Source: Poa pratensis (taxonomy: Eukaryota; Streptophyta; Magnoliopsida; Poales; Poaceae). From it: 64,000 bases of DNA. The stretch lies in assembly GCA_947311845.1 (NCBI GenBank), contig CAMZMU010000052.1:134321169-134385168 (forward strand). Direction: 5' to 3'. The notes beneath the pieces are model-generated. The model saw only the letters and a list, made by a program, of their open reading frames with translations, was not told the origin of the DNA and did no database searches. The position numbers and the translations under genes were made by a program. Positions 44,420 through 56,900 of the stretch are shown here, piece after piece (position 1 is the first letter of the stretch; each line of letters begins with the position of its first letter).

Positions 44420-47064
44420 GCAAACTACCCCAACATGAGTATGCACTAACTTTTTTTAACTTACCACTTTTAATTGTTTTAAAACATCTCTATATCTTTA
44501 TTGAAAAAGGTAAGAAGAGTTTTATAACTGTTTTTAAAAGAAATCACCATCTCCTTTGTTTCTCCAAACCCTTTCTTTTCTGGACCAGGGCTCACCATGG
44601 TCCAATTAGTCCCACAACTCATACCACTCCATTTGGTATAGTTATATCATGCCATCACCAATTCATTTTATTTTAAACTTAAAAGCTTTTCCAAAAATTT
44701 GCACAAGATCTTAGGACAGTCTCCCAATTGTCCATATCCGGGGACCCGGCTATTCGAATAGTTTTGACCCTCTGCAGAGGTAGCACGCTTTTTATCCCAC
44801 ACCCATCCGGTAACTCATCGTGTCAGCCACGTCCCGCCATACAAGGTGTATGCGAAGTTGAGCCACCGACCCTAGCCTCTCCTTTGCTCATGCTAGTATA
44901 GGATCCTACCCATATGATAATTCCCACCAACACTCAGTCCGGTCCCCGTCGGCAACCCTAAGTGTGAGGACTCATATGTTTTTCCCGGCGACCACATTTA
45001 TGAAGTCTTCAATCCTCCTCCTTATCTTTCCATAGAGTTTGAGCGAGGACCCAGGTCAGGGGAGTTCATAAACCATCCCCTCATGCATAACGGAGTCATC
45101 TCCGTCGATGAGGTATCCCATACTAATAAGAGCAAATTATATGACTAAGCCCCGTTCCCATATGGGGGTAAGTGTGGTCGCACAGATTAAGATTGGTTGT
45201 CATAGTACTAGGATACTGTGCATTTTTCATAAACATTCCCATTTTTCCATTTCTCCACTTTAACACCGACATCTCGGCATTCCATAACCACACAAGTATT
45301 TCCAAAGGAGTTTGAATAAACAACATTGTTTTCCATCCTAAAGTTTCATAACTTCTACATAGGGTGGCAAAATAATTTCCATACACTTTTGGAAAAGGTT
45401 TTGTAAACCATTGGTTTTAAGAGTAAATCATTTGATCAAAGTAGATGCATATATATTTAGGTGCAAGCTCGGAGAGTAGCTTGCCTTGCTCGGCAAAGGG
45501 GACTTGATCTTGATCTTCTGGTTCAACAAATTCCCCCTCCTCGATATCTCCGGCAACGTTCTCGTCTAATCGATAAACAACAAACACAAGCAATCACTAA
45601 AACTACTCAAACAACATCACATCATCACAGTATCACAATCCTAAATGCTCTAAATAGCCACTGGATACAACAAACAATACAATTTAATTTCAAACAATTG
45701 AATTAAACATTAATTGTTTAAGTCCAAATTATGGCAGAAACTTGTTAAACATGTTTAATTCCACAACTTGAGTTCTGTTGGTCACAAAAATACAAACTAA
45801 ATTTCTATAGAAAGCTACTGATGTGTAGAAGACAACCCAATTTGAATTGGATCATTTGGAGTTACCAAACTCCCTACACATTGGTTTGAATCCAGTACCT
45901 TAATAATCAAGTTTTGGTTACCAAATATGTTCTGTTGTTCCAAAAATTAAATCCTTTTAGGGGTAAGTAAACATTGCTATATGTGAGTTAACAAAATTGG
46001 TCCTAACTCATTTGGATCAACCAATAAACATATTTGTTTGTTTTTGTCCAGAAGGGTTTATCTTAAAGTCAACAATTAATATTGCTTAAATAATTCTACC
46101 AAAATTAGGGGAGCTAATACAAGGCAGTACTAAGCTAGCAAAATTGGTTTGGAATTATTTGGACTAGCAGAGTATCAGAAACAAACAAGTTTAGATTTTG
46201 AACCTTCTGTGGCATTTTCAATAATTCTTTTTAACTATTTATTTAAATGACATGAGACCAATTGGGTTGGTTAAACAATTTCATAAGCTTTCCAGAACAA
46301 TTGAGTTTGATTTGTTTGGATTCCTAAATCTCAAGTTATTGATTTTACAAATTGGGTCCAGTACTGAAATTCTTCTGAAATTAAAAATAGAAAAGGTGTT
46401 CAGTGTGGATAATGTTGAGAAATCTGACTAGTGGGGCCCTTCTGTCAGTGACTCAGTGAACGGTTGGAAATTAATAAAATGCTGACGGGTGGGGCCAGCC
46501 CGTCAGCCGCTCATCTAAATGAAGCGTTACGCGGCCGTTGGATCTAGATCCAACGGCGCACGTTCAAAGGCCACGGCGGCGACCATAAAATGGCGGCGCC
46601 GCCGCGCCGGCGGCACGGTGGTAGACGGTTCCTCACCTAGAGGGCTCGGGAGGACTCGGTGATGATGCGAGACGACGGCGGAGGCTCGGGCGAACGTCCT
46701 GGCTGAGTCCTACTTGCTGGGACGGCGTGAAACGTCGACGGCGAGCCGCTGAACTTCCACGGCCACGGCAGCGGTCTCCGGCGGTGTCCAGGCGGCGTCT
46801 CTGTGCACAAAACAGAGGGGCAAAAGGCTCGGGTGAGTGCGGGGAGTACGGGGATCAAGGTGGTGTGGTCAGTGGAGGAAGGGGAGCAGCAGCACGGCAC
46901 AGCCGTGTCGTCGCCTACCTCGGGCGGTCGAGCACGGGCACGAGCAGCAGCGAGCTCGCAGCAGCGGCTCCGCCCTCGTGGTGGTGCACGGGCGAGTGGT
47001 GGGGAGTGTGGTGCAGCAAGGGAGAGGCAGTGGGGCGTGGGGAAAATGCGAGGTGCGGCTCGAG

Positions 47065-47073
47065 TTTAAATAG
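47065..47073 (-). promoter_or_regulatory. TATA-like box of element C LTR
   Basis: CTATTTAAA on the - strand inside the GC-rich block, repeated at 57023-57031. It probably sets the start of the element's RNA. Confidence 0.6.
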
Positions 47074-48046
47074 GCGCGACGGCGGCGCACGGTGGTCGCG
47101 GTCCAGCGGCGTCCAGAGGGCGGGAGAGGTTGGCGCTCGGTGTCTGGGGGGTCCGGGCGTGGGCTAGGGTGCGCGTCGTAGCGGATCGCGTGGCGAGGTG
47201 CGGTGAGCTGGGCCAATTTTGGCCGGCGCCGTCCAACTCCTCCGCGGCGTGCTTCGGGGGACAACGGCGTTAAGGCGAGGGGAGAGGGTCTCCTCTGCCC
47301 GCAGAGGTGCAGAGGCACGGGGGCGAGGGAGAGCGCGGGCAAGGGGGCCCTGGGGGGCCTGGGAACGGCGACGTCGAGCATGGCGCCACGACGACGGCGA
47401 CAGTGAGCTAGGGGGAGGTAGACGATGATGGTTTTGCAAAAACCCCCCTGGCTCCTGTGCACTGCTTCTTTTCCTTCTTCTTTCTCTTATTTGCTTTTTA
47501 GTCCTTCTGTTTAAACCAGAAGCATTTCTTGATTTATTTGAGGCACAAATCAATTTATAAAAATTTGGCAAAATTTGTGGAGCCTTCCCATAAGGTGCAG
47601 AAGCTCCACAAAAATTGGCATAAAATAATAAAAGTTTTGAAACATTTTCTTTTATAGTGTTTTAATTAAGGCATTTTAATTTATTTTTACTTTGTTTACT
47701 TTTGAATTTTTAAAACTAATTTGAAAATACTATTTGAGAGAGATAAGTAGTAAGAATGAAATGGGAGGGTTTGCAATACCACTCCACTAAATTTTGTTGG
47801 AAACAAAATGAGATCCTCACTTGGAGAATTTGTGTGGCACTTGCCACATTTATTTTTCTTGTTTTGCTTTTAATTTAATCCTCTTCTTTTCTTCATGTTC
47901 TCAAAATAAAGCAAGCAACACACAACAAGAGGAAATAAGCAACACAAGCAAGAATAAGAGATCAACACATATAATTTAACAAAAGTTTTTGTTGGCTCCC
48001 ATTTTTGGAATTAATAATACTTGTTAATAATTTTTGGGATGTTACA

Positions 48047-48062
48047 ATCCTTCCCTCCTTAA
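48047..48062 (-). other. Polypurine tract of element C
   Basis: The - strand reads AAGGAGGGAAGGAT directly before TGTAACATCCC. Confidence 0.85.
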
Positions 48063-48091
48063 AATAAATCTCGTCCCGAGATTTGCTAGGC

Positions 48092-48391
48092 TTAGGTACT
48101 AAAGAGGCCTGGGAATTCGCTCCTAAGATAATCTTCACGTTCCCAAGTTGCTTCTTCTTCGGAGTGGTTAGTCCACTGGACTTTGTAAAACTTGATCGCA
48201 CGCCTTCGGGTAACACGAACATCTTCTTCGAGAATCTTGAGGGGCCTCTCGCGATAAGTCAAATCTTGGTTCAGGTCGATGGAGAGGTGGTCGATGTTTT
48301 TGAAAACATCAGGCTGGTCAGGAACTTCAAGACACTTCCGGAGCAAGGAAATGTGGAAGACATCATGATAATCTCCTAACTCCGGTGGCAA
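48092..48391 (-). pseudogene. Element C: chromodomain end of pol (separated by a one-base frameshift)
   Basis: This frame starts PPELGDYHDVFHISLLRK and ends with a chromodomain (ERPLKILEEDVRVTRRRAIK, VQWTNHSEEEATWERED). In an intact element it is the C-terminus of the integrase polyprotein. It overlaps the end of the upstream frame because one base appears to be missing near 48435, in an AAA run, just after the GPF motif. The chromodomain probably guides insertion to methylated-histone chromatin. Compared with element B it is much better preserved. Confidence 0.9.
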
Positions 48392-49680
48392 TTCCAGCTG
48401 ATAGGATACTTCTCCTCGACGAGCGATGATTTGAAGGGTCCAATATACCTTGGCGCTAACTTTCCCTTGACATGGAAACGTTGCATTCCTTTGAGGGGTG
48501 TCACCCGGAGATAAACATAATCTCCAATACTGAAAGTGAGGTCACGGCGCTTGGTGTCAGCGTAACTCTTCTGACGGGATTGGGCAGTTTTGAGGCGCTC
48601 ACGAATAAGCTGAACTTGCTCTTCAGCTTCACGGAGGGTATCTGGACCGAACAATTTGCTTTCTCCGGTATCAGACCAATTCAGGGGTGTACGACACTTC
48701 TTGCCGTAAAGGGCTTCAAAAGGGGCCATTTGCAGACTGGACTGATAACTATTGTTGTACGAGAACTCTGCAAACGGGAGACAATCTTCCCACTTGGAAC
48801 CATAGGATAGGACACATGCACGAAGCATGTCCTCCAATATCTGGTTCACTCGCTCAGTTTGGCCATCGGTCTGGGGATGATAAGCTGTGCTAAATGCTAA
48901 CTTGGTTCCGAGGGCTTCATGAAGGGATTTCCAGAATCTTGAGGTGAATTGCGTACCTCTATCAGATACAATCTTCTTAGGCACACCATGCAGGCTTACT
49001 ATTCTGGAAATATACAAGTCTGCTAACTGAGCTCCAGTATAAGTAGTCTTGACAGGTACAAAATGAGCAACCTTGGTCAATCGATCAACGATGACCCAGA
49101 TTGAATCATGGCCTCGGTTGGATCTTGGAAGTCCGGTAATAAAATCCATTCCAATCTCATCCCACTTCCACTCGGGAACTTTCAAAGGTTGAAGCAATCC
49201 AGCGGGCCGCTGATGTTCAGCCTTGACTCGCTGACAGATGTCACATTTGGCTACAAAAGAACCAATCTCTCGCTTCATTCCATGCCACCAAAATCTTTCT
49301 CGAAGGTCTTGGTACATCTTGGTTCCCCCAGGGTGGATTGAATAAGGGGTCTCATGGGCTTCCTTCAGGATTAACTCCTTAAGTTCCGTGACATTGGGCA
49401 CACAGATACGATCATTGAATTTCAGCACTCCTTCAGCATCCTCGGTAAAACCGGGTGCTTTGCTGAGGGAGATCTTCTTCCTAATTCCTTCAATGCTTTC
49501 ATGACCTTTTTGGGCTTCTTTGATTTGATCCATCAGGGTTGGGGCTAACTCCAAATGGGCGAGATACCCATGGCTAACAAGTTCTAGTCCAAAATTTTCG
49601 AACTCTTTGAACAAGGCTGGTTGTTCGGCTTGGATTAAGGCATTCAGGGTACAGGGTTTGCGACTGAGGGCATCGGCAAC
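48376..49680 (-). pseudogene. Element C: integrase (HHCC and DDE core intact)
   Basis: The open frame 48376-49614 (412 codons) holds the zinc finger His87, His94, Cys124, Cys127 and the catalytic triad: Asp157 in [10 protein letters not shown], Asp218 in IVSDRGTQF and Glu254 in GQTERVNQ. The C-terminal SRQKSYADTKRRDLTFSIGD and YLRVTP region follows. The frame then reads into a stop after GPF because of the base missing near 48435. The sequence from 49615 to about 49690 codes for the RNase H-integrase linker in this same frame, upstream of the first ATG. The original protein was therefore one polyprotein with the 49680-52598 ORF. Integrase joins the cDNA to the host chromosome. Confidence 0.92.
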
Positions 49681-52598
49681 TACATTAGCCTTCCGGGGTG
49701 ATAGTGGATTCCAATATCATAATCCTTGATTAATTCCATCCATCTCCTCTGTCGCAGGTTCAACTCCTTCTGGGTGAAAATATACTTCAGGCTCTTATGA
49801 TCCGTATAGATCTCACAGCGATGTCCCGCAAGGTAGGGACGCCACTTTTTAAGAGCAAGGACCACAGCAGCTAATTCCAGGTCATGGGTTGGGTAATTCT
49901 CTTCATGCGGTCGCAACTGCCGGGACAGGTACGACACAACTTTGCCTTCTTGCATCAGAACGCAACCAAGTCCGAGGCGGGATGCATCGCAATACACGTC
50001 GAAACTCTGGGTGACGTCTGGCATAACCAGGATTGGGGTGGAGGTTAGTCTCTTCTTCAACTCTTGGAAACTATCTTCGCACTTCTGAGTCCACTCAAAT
50101 TTCTTGTCCTTCTTCAACAGTTGGGTCAAGGGCTTGGCTATACTGGAAAATCCCTCAACGAACTTGCGGTAATAACCGGCGAGTCCGAGAAAGCTTCGGA
50201 TTTCAGTCACACTGGTCGGGGATAACCAGTCAATAATGGCTTGGATCTTCTCTGGGTCAACAGAAATTCCTCCAGCAGATACTATATGTCCGAGAAACGC
50301 CACTTCATTGAGCCAAAACTCACACTTGCTAAGCTTGGCATACAGCTGGTGCTCTCGGAGGGTCTCCAAAACTAGACGCAGGTGTTCAGCATGCTCTTCT
50401 TCGGTTTTGGAATAAATAAGGATGTCATCAAGGAATACTACCACGAACTTGTCGAGGTACTCCATGAAAATCTTGTTCATGAGATTCATGAAATAGGCTG
50501 GGGCATTGGTCAGACCAAAGGACATCACCGTGTATTCAAACAAACCGTAACGGGTGGTGAAGGCGGTCTTGGGAATGTCTGTCTCTCTGATCTTCAACTG
50601 ATGGTAACCTGTCCGAAGATCGATCTTTGAAAAGACTCGGGCTCCGTTCATCTGATCGAACAGATCCTCGATCTTGGGAAGGGGATACTTGTTTTTAATG
50701 GTCACGTCATTTAGCCTGCGATAATCCACACACAGTCGTGTGGTACCGTCTCTCTTGTCCACAAAAATAATAGGTGATCCCCAGGGTGAAGCACTTGGAC
50801 GAACAAGTCCTTTGCTAAGCATATCTGCCAACTGCTTCTTCAACTCAACCAGTTCTTCCGGATTCATCCGATAAGGTCTTTGGGATATTGGGGCTGTTCC
50901 TGGGATAAGCTCAATTATGAACTCAATTTCCCGGTCTGGCGGCATACCAGGTAATTCCTCAGGAAAAACATCTCGGAATAGGTGAACAACACGGATCTCA
51001 TCTAGGGTGGGTCGAGCTATGCCCTCGTGGCAGCCTGGTTGGGGGTGATTGGGTTCAGACACAAACTCCACTTCTACTTCTTTGTCGGTGGTGATGGATA
51101 CAGCTCTTCTGGCACAGTCTATTCGACCATGGTACTTGGCTAGCCAATTCATACCGAGTATGACATCTATGCCTTGGGTTCCTAAAACAATTAGGTCGGC
51201 TGCAAATTTCTCGCCTGAAATCTCTATGGCAGTATTTGGACAAAATCTCTTGGTTTCTAGGGTGGAACCAGGGATTTGTATACTCAAGGTTTTAGTTAGG
51301 AAGCCTTCTACTAAACCTCCCTTAGCAACAAACTCCTCGGTAACAAATGAATGTGTTGCACCAGAATCAAACAGAACAGTTGCAGGTACTGAGTTGACAA
51401 GGAACGTACCCAGCACGACATCCGGCGCATCTTGAGCTTCTTCAGCATTGATGTGGTGCAGACGACCCTTGACAACAGCAGTATTTCCGCGGGGTGCGGC
51501 ATTCTTGCCATTACCATTTCCATTGCGGCCTTGACCATTGTTCGGTGCCGGGGCATTGGGGCTCTGAACATTCCTCTTGGGATTGGGGCATTCCTTGGAG
51601 TAGTGACCTTTGTTGCCACATTCAAAGCAGACAACATTGGCATTGGGGTTGAAGTTGTTGAAGTTTCCTCTGGGACGGTTATTGTCATTGGGGCGGTTGA
51701 AGTTGTTTGGGCGGTTGAAGTTGTTTGGGCGGTTAGGGAAATTGGGGCGTGGAGCTTGGGGTGGTCGATAGGCAGGTTTGGGGTTTTGCTGAAAGATACG
51801 AGGCTTCTGACTGCTCGAACCTTCCTGAGCATTCATCCTCCTCTTGCGACCTTCATACATAGACTTGCGCTTGGTCTCCAGCTGGATGGCTTTGTCCACA
51901 AGTGACTCCAGATCACGGAAGTCATGGACAACCAAAGCACACTGCAGTTCATCATGCAGCCCATTCAGGAAACGTTCCATCTTCTTCTCCTCCTTGTCGG
52001 TGTCCTCGGGAGCATACCGAGATAAGTCGGTAAACTCATCAAGATAGCCAACTACATCTCTACTTCCCTGCCTCAACTTGCGGAATTCATCCCTCTTCCT
52101 ATCAATGAGTCCACCAGAAATGTGCTTCCTGCGAAACTTCTCCTTGAACTCATCCCAGTTGATGACGTGGTCAGCCTGCTGGAGAGCTTTGGTAGCTTCC
52201 CACCAAGCTCGTGCAGGTCCAGCAAGATAGTGGGTTGCATACAGCACCTTTTCATTGTCTCCTACAGCAGCAACTTGCAGATTGTTCCCAATGGTAAGAA
52301 GCCAATCATCGGCTTCCAGTGGGTGAAGTCCCCTGGAGAAGGTAGGCGGGTTGGTTTTCTGGAAATCGCCTAAGGTGGATCGCGGGTTCTCATTGCCATT
52401 GCCATTACCACCATTGTTGTTGTTGTTGTTGTTGTTGTAAGCGGCTGCGAGTTGTTGCAGGGCAGTGAGATGAGCCTGGCGCTCCTGCCGGGCATTTTCA
52501 CGTTCCTCCATGATAAGCGCGAGAAGTTGAGCGGGGGTTGGGTCTGGTGGTGGTGGTGCTGATCCTGATCCTCCCGTATTGTCACGACGGGGCGGCAT
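49680..52598 (-). CDS. Element C: Gag-protease-RT-RNase H polyprotein
   Basis: The start is taken as [10 protein letters not shown] at 52598 (open from 52610), matching element B. Residue numbers below count from 52610. An (AAC)n poly-Asn run is at about 59-66, the capsid domain at about 80-250 and the zinc knuckle Cys328-Cys331-His336-Cys341. The protease active site is Asp415-Ser-Gly, with the later ILGMNWL. RT spans about 575-780, with VVVFLDDIL (Asp728, Asp729). RNase H acids are at Asp871 or Asp875, Glu912 and Asp937. The frame ends early just after HYHPG because one A seems lost near 49697. This cuts RNase H from the [12 protein letters not shown] linker and integrase. Otherwise it is fully open, unlike element B. 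Confidence 0.95.
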   Translation of the reverse strand: MPPRRDNTGGSGSAPPPPDPTPAQLLALIMEERENARQERQAHLTALQQLAAAYNNNNNNNNGGNGNGNENPRSTLGDFQKTNPPTFSRGLHPLEADDWLLTIGNNLQVAAVGDNEKVLYATHYLAGPARAWWEATKALQQADHVINWDEFKEKFRRKHISGGLIDRKRDEFRKLRQGSRDVVGYLDEFTDLSRYAPEDTDKEEKKMERFLNGLHDELQCALVVHDFRDLESLVDKAIQLETKRKSMYEGRKRRMNAQEGSSSQKPRIFQQNPKPAYRPPQAPRPNFPNRPNNFNRPNNFNRPNDNNRPRGNFNNFNPNANVVCFECGNKGHYSKECPNPKRNVQSPNAPAPNNGQGRNGNGNGKNAAPRGNTAVVKGRLHHINAEEAQDAPDVVLGTFLVNSVPATVLFDSGATHSFVTEEFVAKGGLVEGFLTKTLSIQIPGSTLETKRFCPNTAIEISGEKFAADLIVLGTQGIDVILGMNWLAKYHGRIDCARRAVSITTDKEVEVEFVSEPNHPQPGCHEGIARPTLDEIRVVHLFRDVFPEELPGMPPDREIEFIIELIPGTAPISQRPYRMNPEELVELKKQLADMLSKGLVRPSASPWGSPIIFVDKRDGTTRLCVDYRRLNDVTIKNKYPLPKIEDLFDQMNGARVFSKIDLRTGYHQLKIRETDIPKTAFTTRYGLFEYTVMSFGLTNAPAYFMNLMNKIFMEYLDKFVVVFLDDILIYSKTEEEHAEHLRLVLETLREHQLYAKLSKCEFWLNEVAFLGHIVSAGGISVDPEKIQAIIDWLSPTSVTEIRSFLGLAGYYRKFVEGFSSIAKPLTQLLKKDKKFEWTQKCEDSFQELKKRLTSTPILVMPDVTQSFDVYCDASRLGLGCVLMQEGKVVSYLSRQLRPHEENYPTHDLELAAVVLALKKWRPYLAGHRCEIYTDHKSLKYIFTQKELNLRQRRWMELIKDYDIGIHYHPGRLM
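52411..52438. repeat. GTT/AAC microsatellite inside gag
   Basis: An uninterrupted run of about nine triplets encodes poly-Asn near the Gag N-terminus. Element B gag has the same kind of run at about 15868-15894. Confidence 0.9.
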
Positions 52599-52893
52599 CC
52601 TGAAGCACACCGGGTATAAGAGGCAAGGCAGAAAAGTTCGACTAAGTGGAAAGACGATTTCGCAAGTGGTTGTTTAATTTAAGGATTATATGAAAATATT
52701 TCACACAGATTTAAACAAGACAAACATACTTATATTTCACAAACAACACATCAAGGAGTTCACATCAACTTCAAGCTTACAACATCACCTTACATCTAAG
52801 ACACATAGCATCTGGTTTCCAAAAGAACCACTACTCCGACTCGACTAGCGATAGGGGTCAACCTAATCCTGCGGTAGTGATCAAGTCACTCGC

Positions 52894-53754
52894 CTACTGA
52901 GGTGGAACCTCCAGCTCTAACACGTCAGCATCTGACTGGTAGGCTGGCTCCTCGGGATCCTCCTCCTCGTCCTCGAGAACAGCCTCGAGGGGCTCCTCCT
53001 CCTCGTCAACTAACTCCTCCTCATCATCCTCCTCCTCACAGTCCATCTCCTCCTCAAAGTCACCATCGTCACTGAGGAAAGCGTTGTTCTCCTTGCGGAG
53101 ATCCTCGCCCTCCTCCTCCATCTCGTCAGTATGGTGCTCTAGATCCTCGATCATCTGGTCTTGCTCTGCCACCTTCTTGCGGAGCTTCACGATGGTCCTC
53201 CTCAGCTGGGCCCTCTTTCCGAGAAGAGCGACCTTATCCTCCAGCAGCTTCTCCTCATTCTCGCGAAGCTCAACGAGCGACTCGCGGTCAAAGCGAAGCT
53301 GAATCCTAGTGCGCATCAGATCATCCTGGGTGTGCTGAAGTAAGAGCTCCATGTCCATGATGTAGCTCCCAAACATCGGGTGGCAAGGGGAAGGAGTAGG
53401 GTGTCCGTCGCAGTTGCGCCTCCCGTAGAACCGGAAACGGGAGTCTACTAACTCCTCCTTGTGCTCCTCACAAAGTCGGGCTATCATCCTCTGTGTAGCA
53501 GTACAGAGACCGTCAACCCAGGTGGCCTCCTTGGTGGTGAAGACGAGCGTCCTGGAACTGGGAGACTTGATGTTCCGGCGAACTGACGACCTGATGAGCC
53601 AGCTCAGCCTTCCGACACCGTGAACATCAATCTGGGCTCCCTCAAACTCTGGAGCGGGGCGACCTAGCAGCTTGCTCAACTCGAACAAGTCATTCTCGAA
53701 CGTCAGCTTGCTATCCTTCTCCAGCTGAACGAACTCGGTCCAGTGGAGTGCCAT
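52894..53754 (-). CDS. Element C: extra coiled-coil ORF between primer site and gag
   Basis: An uninterrupted 286-codon ORF begins MALHWTEFV about 230 bp downstream of the primer site and ends about 280 bp before the gag frame. I recognise no named domain. Residues 1-125 look globular and include GLCTATQRMIARLC, EEL and the FYGRRNCDGHP segment. About 130-215 is a charged coiled coil (RENEEKLLEDKVALLGKRAQ and onward). The last 70 residues are strongly acidic. Element B has a homologue in the same place (16172-16990) despite great divergence. Function is unknown. It could be translated from a separate or spliced RNA, or act as a Gag-like accessory protein. Keeping it open while the pol frames acquired shifts suggests constraint but does not prove it. 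Confidence 0.85.
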   Translation of the reverse strand: MALHWTEFVQLEKDSKLTFENDLFELSKLLGRPAPEFEGAQIDVHGVGRLSWLIRSSVRRNIKSPSSRTLVFTTKEATWVDGLCTATQRMIARLCEEHKEELVDSRFRFYGRRNCDGHPTPSPCHPMFGSYIMDMELLLQHTQDDLMRTRIQLRFDRESLVELRENEEKLLEDKVALLGKRAQLRRTIVKLRKKVAEQDQMIEDLEHHTDEMEEEGEDLRKENNAFLSDDGDFEEEMDCEEEDDEEELVDEEEEPLEAVLEDEEEDPEEPAYQSDADVLELEVPPQ

Positions 53755-53983
53755 CTACAAATTTTTAAGCAAAATTTTAAGTTAGTGGGATGATAAGTGC
53801 ACAAAATTTTAAGGATACTAAGGAAATTGTAATGTTTAATGAGAATGAATTTTTGCATAAGTAAGAGGATTGGAGATAAGCGGTTTTCAAAAAAAATACT
53901 TCACTCCTTTCTTTTAGAAATTACTCTTTTTGATAACACTTGTTTGACGACCATGCTAACTAAGGTTTCCTAAAGTCAGGATG

Positions 53984-53995
53984 GCTCTGATACCA
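53984..53995 (-). other. Primer binding site of element C (tRNA-Met initiator type)
   Basis: The - strand reads TGGTATCAGAGC, four bases from the 5' LTR. Confidence 0.92.
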
Positions 53996-53999
53996 AGTC

Positions 54000-56900
54000 T
54001 GTGGGGACCCCGGACTAGCTGTCCGAAATACCCGATTATGTTTAACACAACGATCCCGTGATCAGTCTGTCGTTGCACATAATCCGAATTGGATACCAAA
54101 GTTTACATCCATTACAGTACCGAATAAAAAGTCTTACATAAATGGTCATTTAGACCAAGTTCTTACATAGGTGCCTTCAAGGGCCAAACCAAAATATCAG
54201 CGGAAGCTACGGCGTAGTAGACATCATATTCTAACGATGACGACCCGACAGGCAGCTGACTTGTGGAGATCCTCAGTTCGCGTAGAAGTCACCATACTCC
54301 TGCTCGGCGTAGTGCTCCTCCTCGTAGTCTGGCTAGGACAATAGCCAGGGACGAAACCAATATGAGTACATTTGAATGTACTCGCAAACTACCCCAACAT
54401 GAGTATGCACTAACTTTATTTTAACTTACCACTTTTAATTGTTTTAAAACATCTCTATATCTTTATTGAAAAAGGTAAGAAGAGTTTTATAACTGTTTTT
54501 AAAAGAAATCACCATCTCCTTTGTTTCTCCAAACCCTTTCTTTTCGGACCAGGGCTCACCATGGTCCAATTAGTCCCACAACTCATACCACTCCATTTGG
54601 TATAGTTATATCATGCCATCACCAATTCATTTTATTTTAAACTTAAAAGCTTTTCCAAAAATTTGCACAAGATCTTAGGACAGTCTCCCAATTGTCCATA
54701 TCCGGGGACCCGGCTATTCGAATAGTTTTGACCCTCTGCAGAGGTAGCACGCTTTTTATCCCACACCCATCCGGTAACTCATCGTGTCAGCCACGTCCCG
54801 CCATACAAGGTGTATGCGAAGTTGAGCCACCGACCCTAGCCTCTCCTTTGCTCATGCTAGTATAGGATCCTACCCATATGATAATTCCCACCAACACTCA
54901 GTCCGGTCCCCGTCGGCAACCCTAAGTGTGAGGACTCATATGTTTTTCCCGGCGACCACATTTATGAAGTCTTCAATCCTCCTCCTTATCTTTCCATAGA
55001 GTTTGAGCGAGGACCCAGGTCAGGGGAGTTCATAAACCATCCCCTCATGCATAACGGAGTCATCTCCGTCGATGAGGTATCCCATACTAATAAGAGCAAA
55101 TTATATGACTAAGCCCCGTTCCCATATGGGGGTAAGTGTGGTCGCACAGATTAAGATTGGTTGTCATAGTACTAGGATACTGTGCATTTTTCATAAACAT
55201 TCCCATTTTTCCATTTCTCCACTTTAACACCGACATCTCGGCATTCCATAACCACACAAGTATTTCCAAAGGAGTTTGAATAAACAACATTGTTTTCCAT
55301 CCTAAAGTTTCATAACTTCTACATAGGGTGGCAAAATAATTTCCATACACTTTTGGAAAAGGTTTTGTAAACCATTGGTTTTAAGAGTAAATCATTTGAT
55401 CAAAGTAGATGCATATATATTTAGGTGCAAGCTCGGAGAGTAGCTTGCCTTGCTCGGCAAAGGGGACTTGATCTTGATCTTCTGGTTCAACAAATTCCCC
55501 CTCCTCGATATCTCCGGCAACGTTCTCGTCTAATCGATAAACAAACAAACACAAGCAATCACTAAAACTACTCAAACAACATCACATCATCACAGTATCA
55601 CAATCCTAAATGCTCTAAATAGCCACTGGATACAACAAACAATACAATTTAATTTCAAACAATTGAATTAAACATTAATTGTTTAAGTCCAAATTATGGC
55701 AGAAACTTGTTAAACATGTTTAATTCCACAACTTGAGTTCTGTTGGTCACAAAAATACAAACTAAATTTCTATAGAAAGCTACTGATGTGTAGAAGACAA
55801 CCCAATTTGAATTGGATCATTTGGAGTTACCAAACTCCCTACACATTGGTTTGAATCCAGTACCTTAATAATCAAGTTTTGGTTACCAAATATGTTCTGT
55901 TGTTCCAAAAATTAAATCCTTTTAGGGGTAAGTAAACATTGCTATATGTGAGTTAACAAAATTGGTCCTAACTCATTTGGATCAACCAATAAACATATTT
56001 GTTTGTTTTTGTCCAGAAGGGTTTATCTTAAAGTCAACAATTAATATTGCTTAAATAATTCTACCAAAATTAGGGGAGCTAATACAAGGCAGTACTAAGC
56101 TAGCAAAATTGGTTTGGAATTATTTGGACTAGCAGAGTATCAGAAACAAACAAGTTTAGATTTTGAACCTTCTGTGGCATTTTCAATAATTCTTTTTAAC
56201 TATTTATTTAAATGACATGAGACCAATTGGGTTGGTTAAACAATTTCATAAGAAACAATTGAGTTTGATTTGTTTGGATTCCTAAATCTCAAGTTATTGA
56301 TTTTACAAATTGGGTCCAGTACTGAAATTCTTCTGAAATTAAAAATAGAAAAGGTGTTCAGTGTGGATAATGTTGAGAAATCTGACTAGTGGGGCCCTTC
56401 TGTCAGTGACTCAGTGAACGGTTGGAAATTAATAAAATGCTGACGGGTGGGGCCAGCCCGTCAGCCGCTCATCTAAATGAAGCGTTACGCGGCCGTTGGA
56501 TCTAGATCCAACGGCGCACGTTCAAAGGCCACGGCGGCGACCATAAAATGGCGGCGCCGCCGCGCCGGCGGCACGGTGGTAGACGGTTCCTCACCTAGAG
56601 GGCTCGGGAGGACTCGGTGATGATGCGAGACGACGGCGGAGGCTCGGGCGAACGTCCTGGCTGAGTCCTACTTGCTGGGACGGCGTGAAACGTCGACGGC
56701 GAGCCGCTGAACTTCCACGGCCACGGCAGCGGTCTCCGGCGGTGTCCAGGCGGCGTCTCTGTGCACAAAACAGAGGGGCAAAAGGCTCGGGTGAGTGCGG
56801 GGAGTACGGGGATCAAGGTGGTGTGGTCAGTGGAGGAAGGGGAGCAGCAGCACGGCACAGCCGTGTCGTCGCCTACCTCGGGCGGTCGAGCACGGGCACG

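Larger units (their letters stand above)
44038..48046 (-). repeat. Element C 3' LTR
   Basis: On the + strand TGTGGGGACCCCGG...TTGGGATGTTACA. It includes the paired hairpins at 44365-44419, a GC-rich promoter block (46400-47450) and a TATA-like box at 47065-47073. Overlapping ORFs in the GC block are duplicated in both LTRs and carry no domain. They are composition artefacts. Confidence 0.95.

Noticed and set aside
46637..47571. Overlapping long ORFs on both strands in the GC-rich part of element C LTRs (also at 56595-57607)
   Set aside because: Arg/Pro/Ala/Gly-rich on all frames, no domain, and located in LTR promoter sequence. They are identical in both LTRs because the LTRs are young.
51432..51905. 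157-aa + strand ORF opposite element C gag
   Set aside because: Antisense shadow of the Asn/Pro-rich gag linker, with no independent support.
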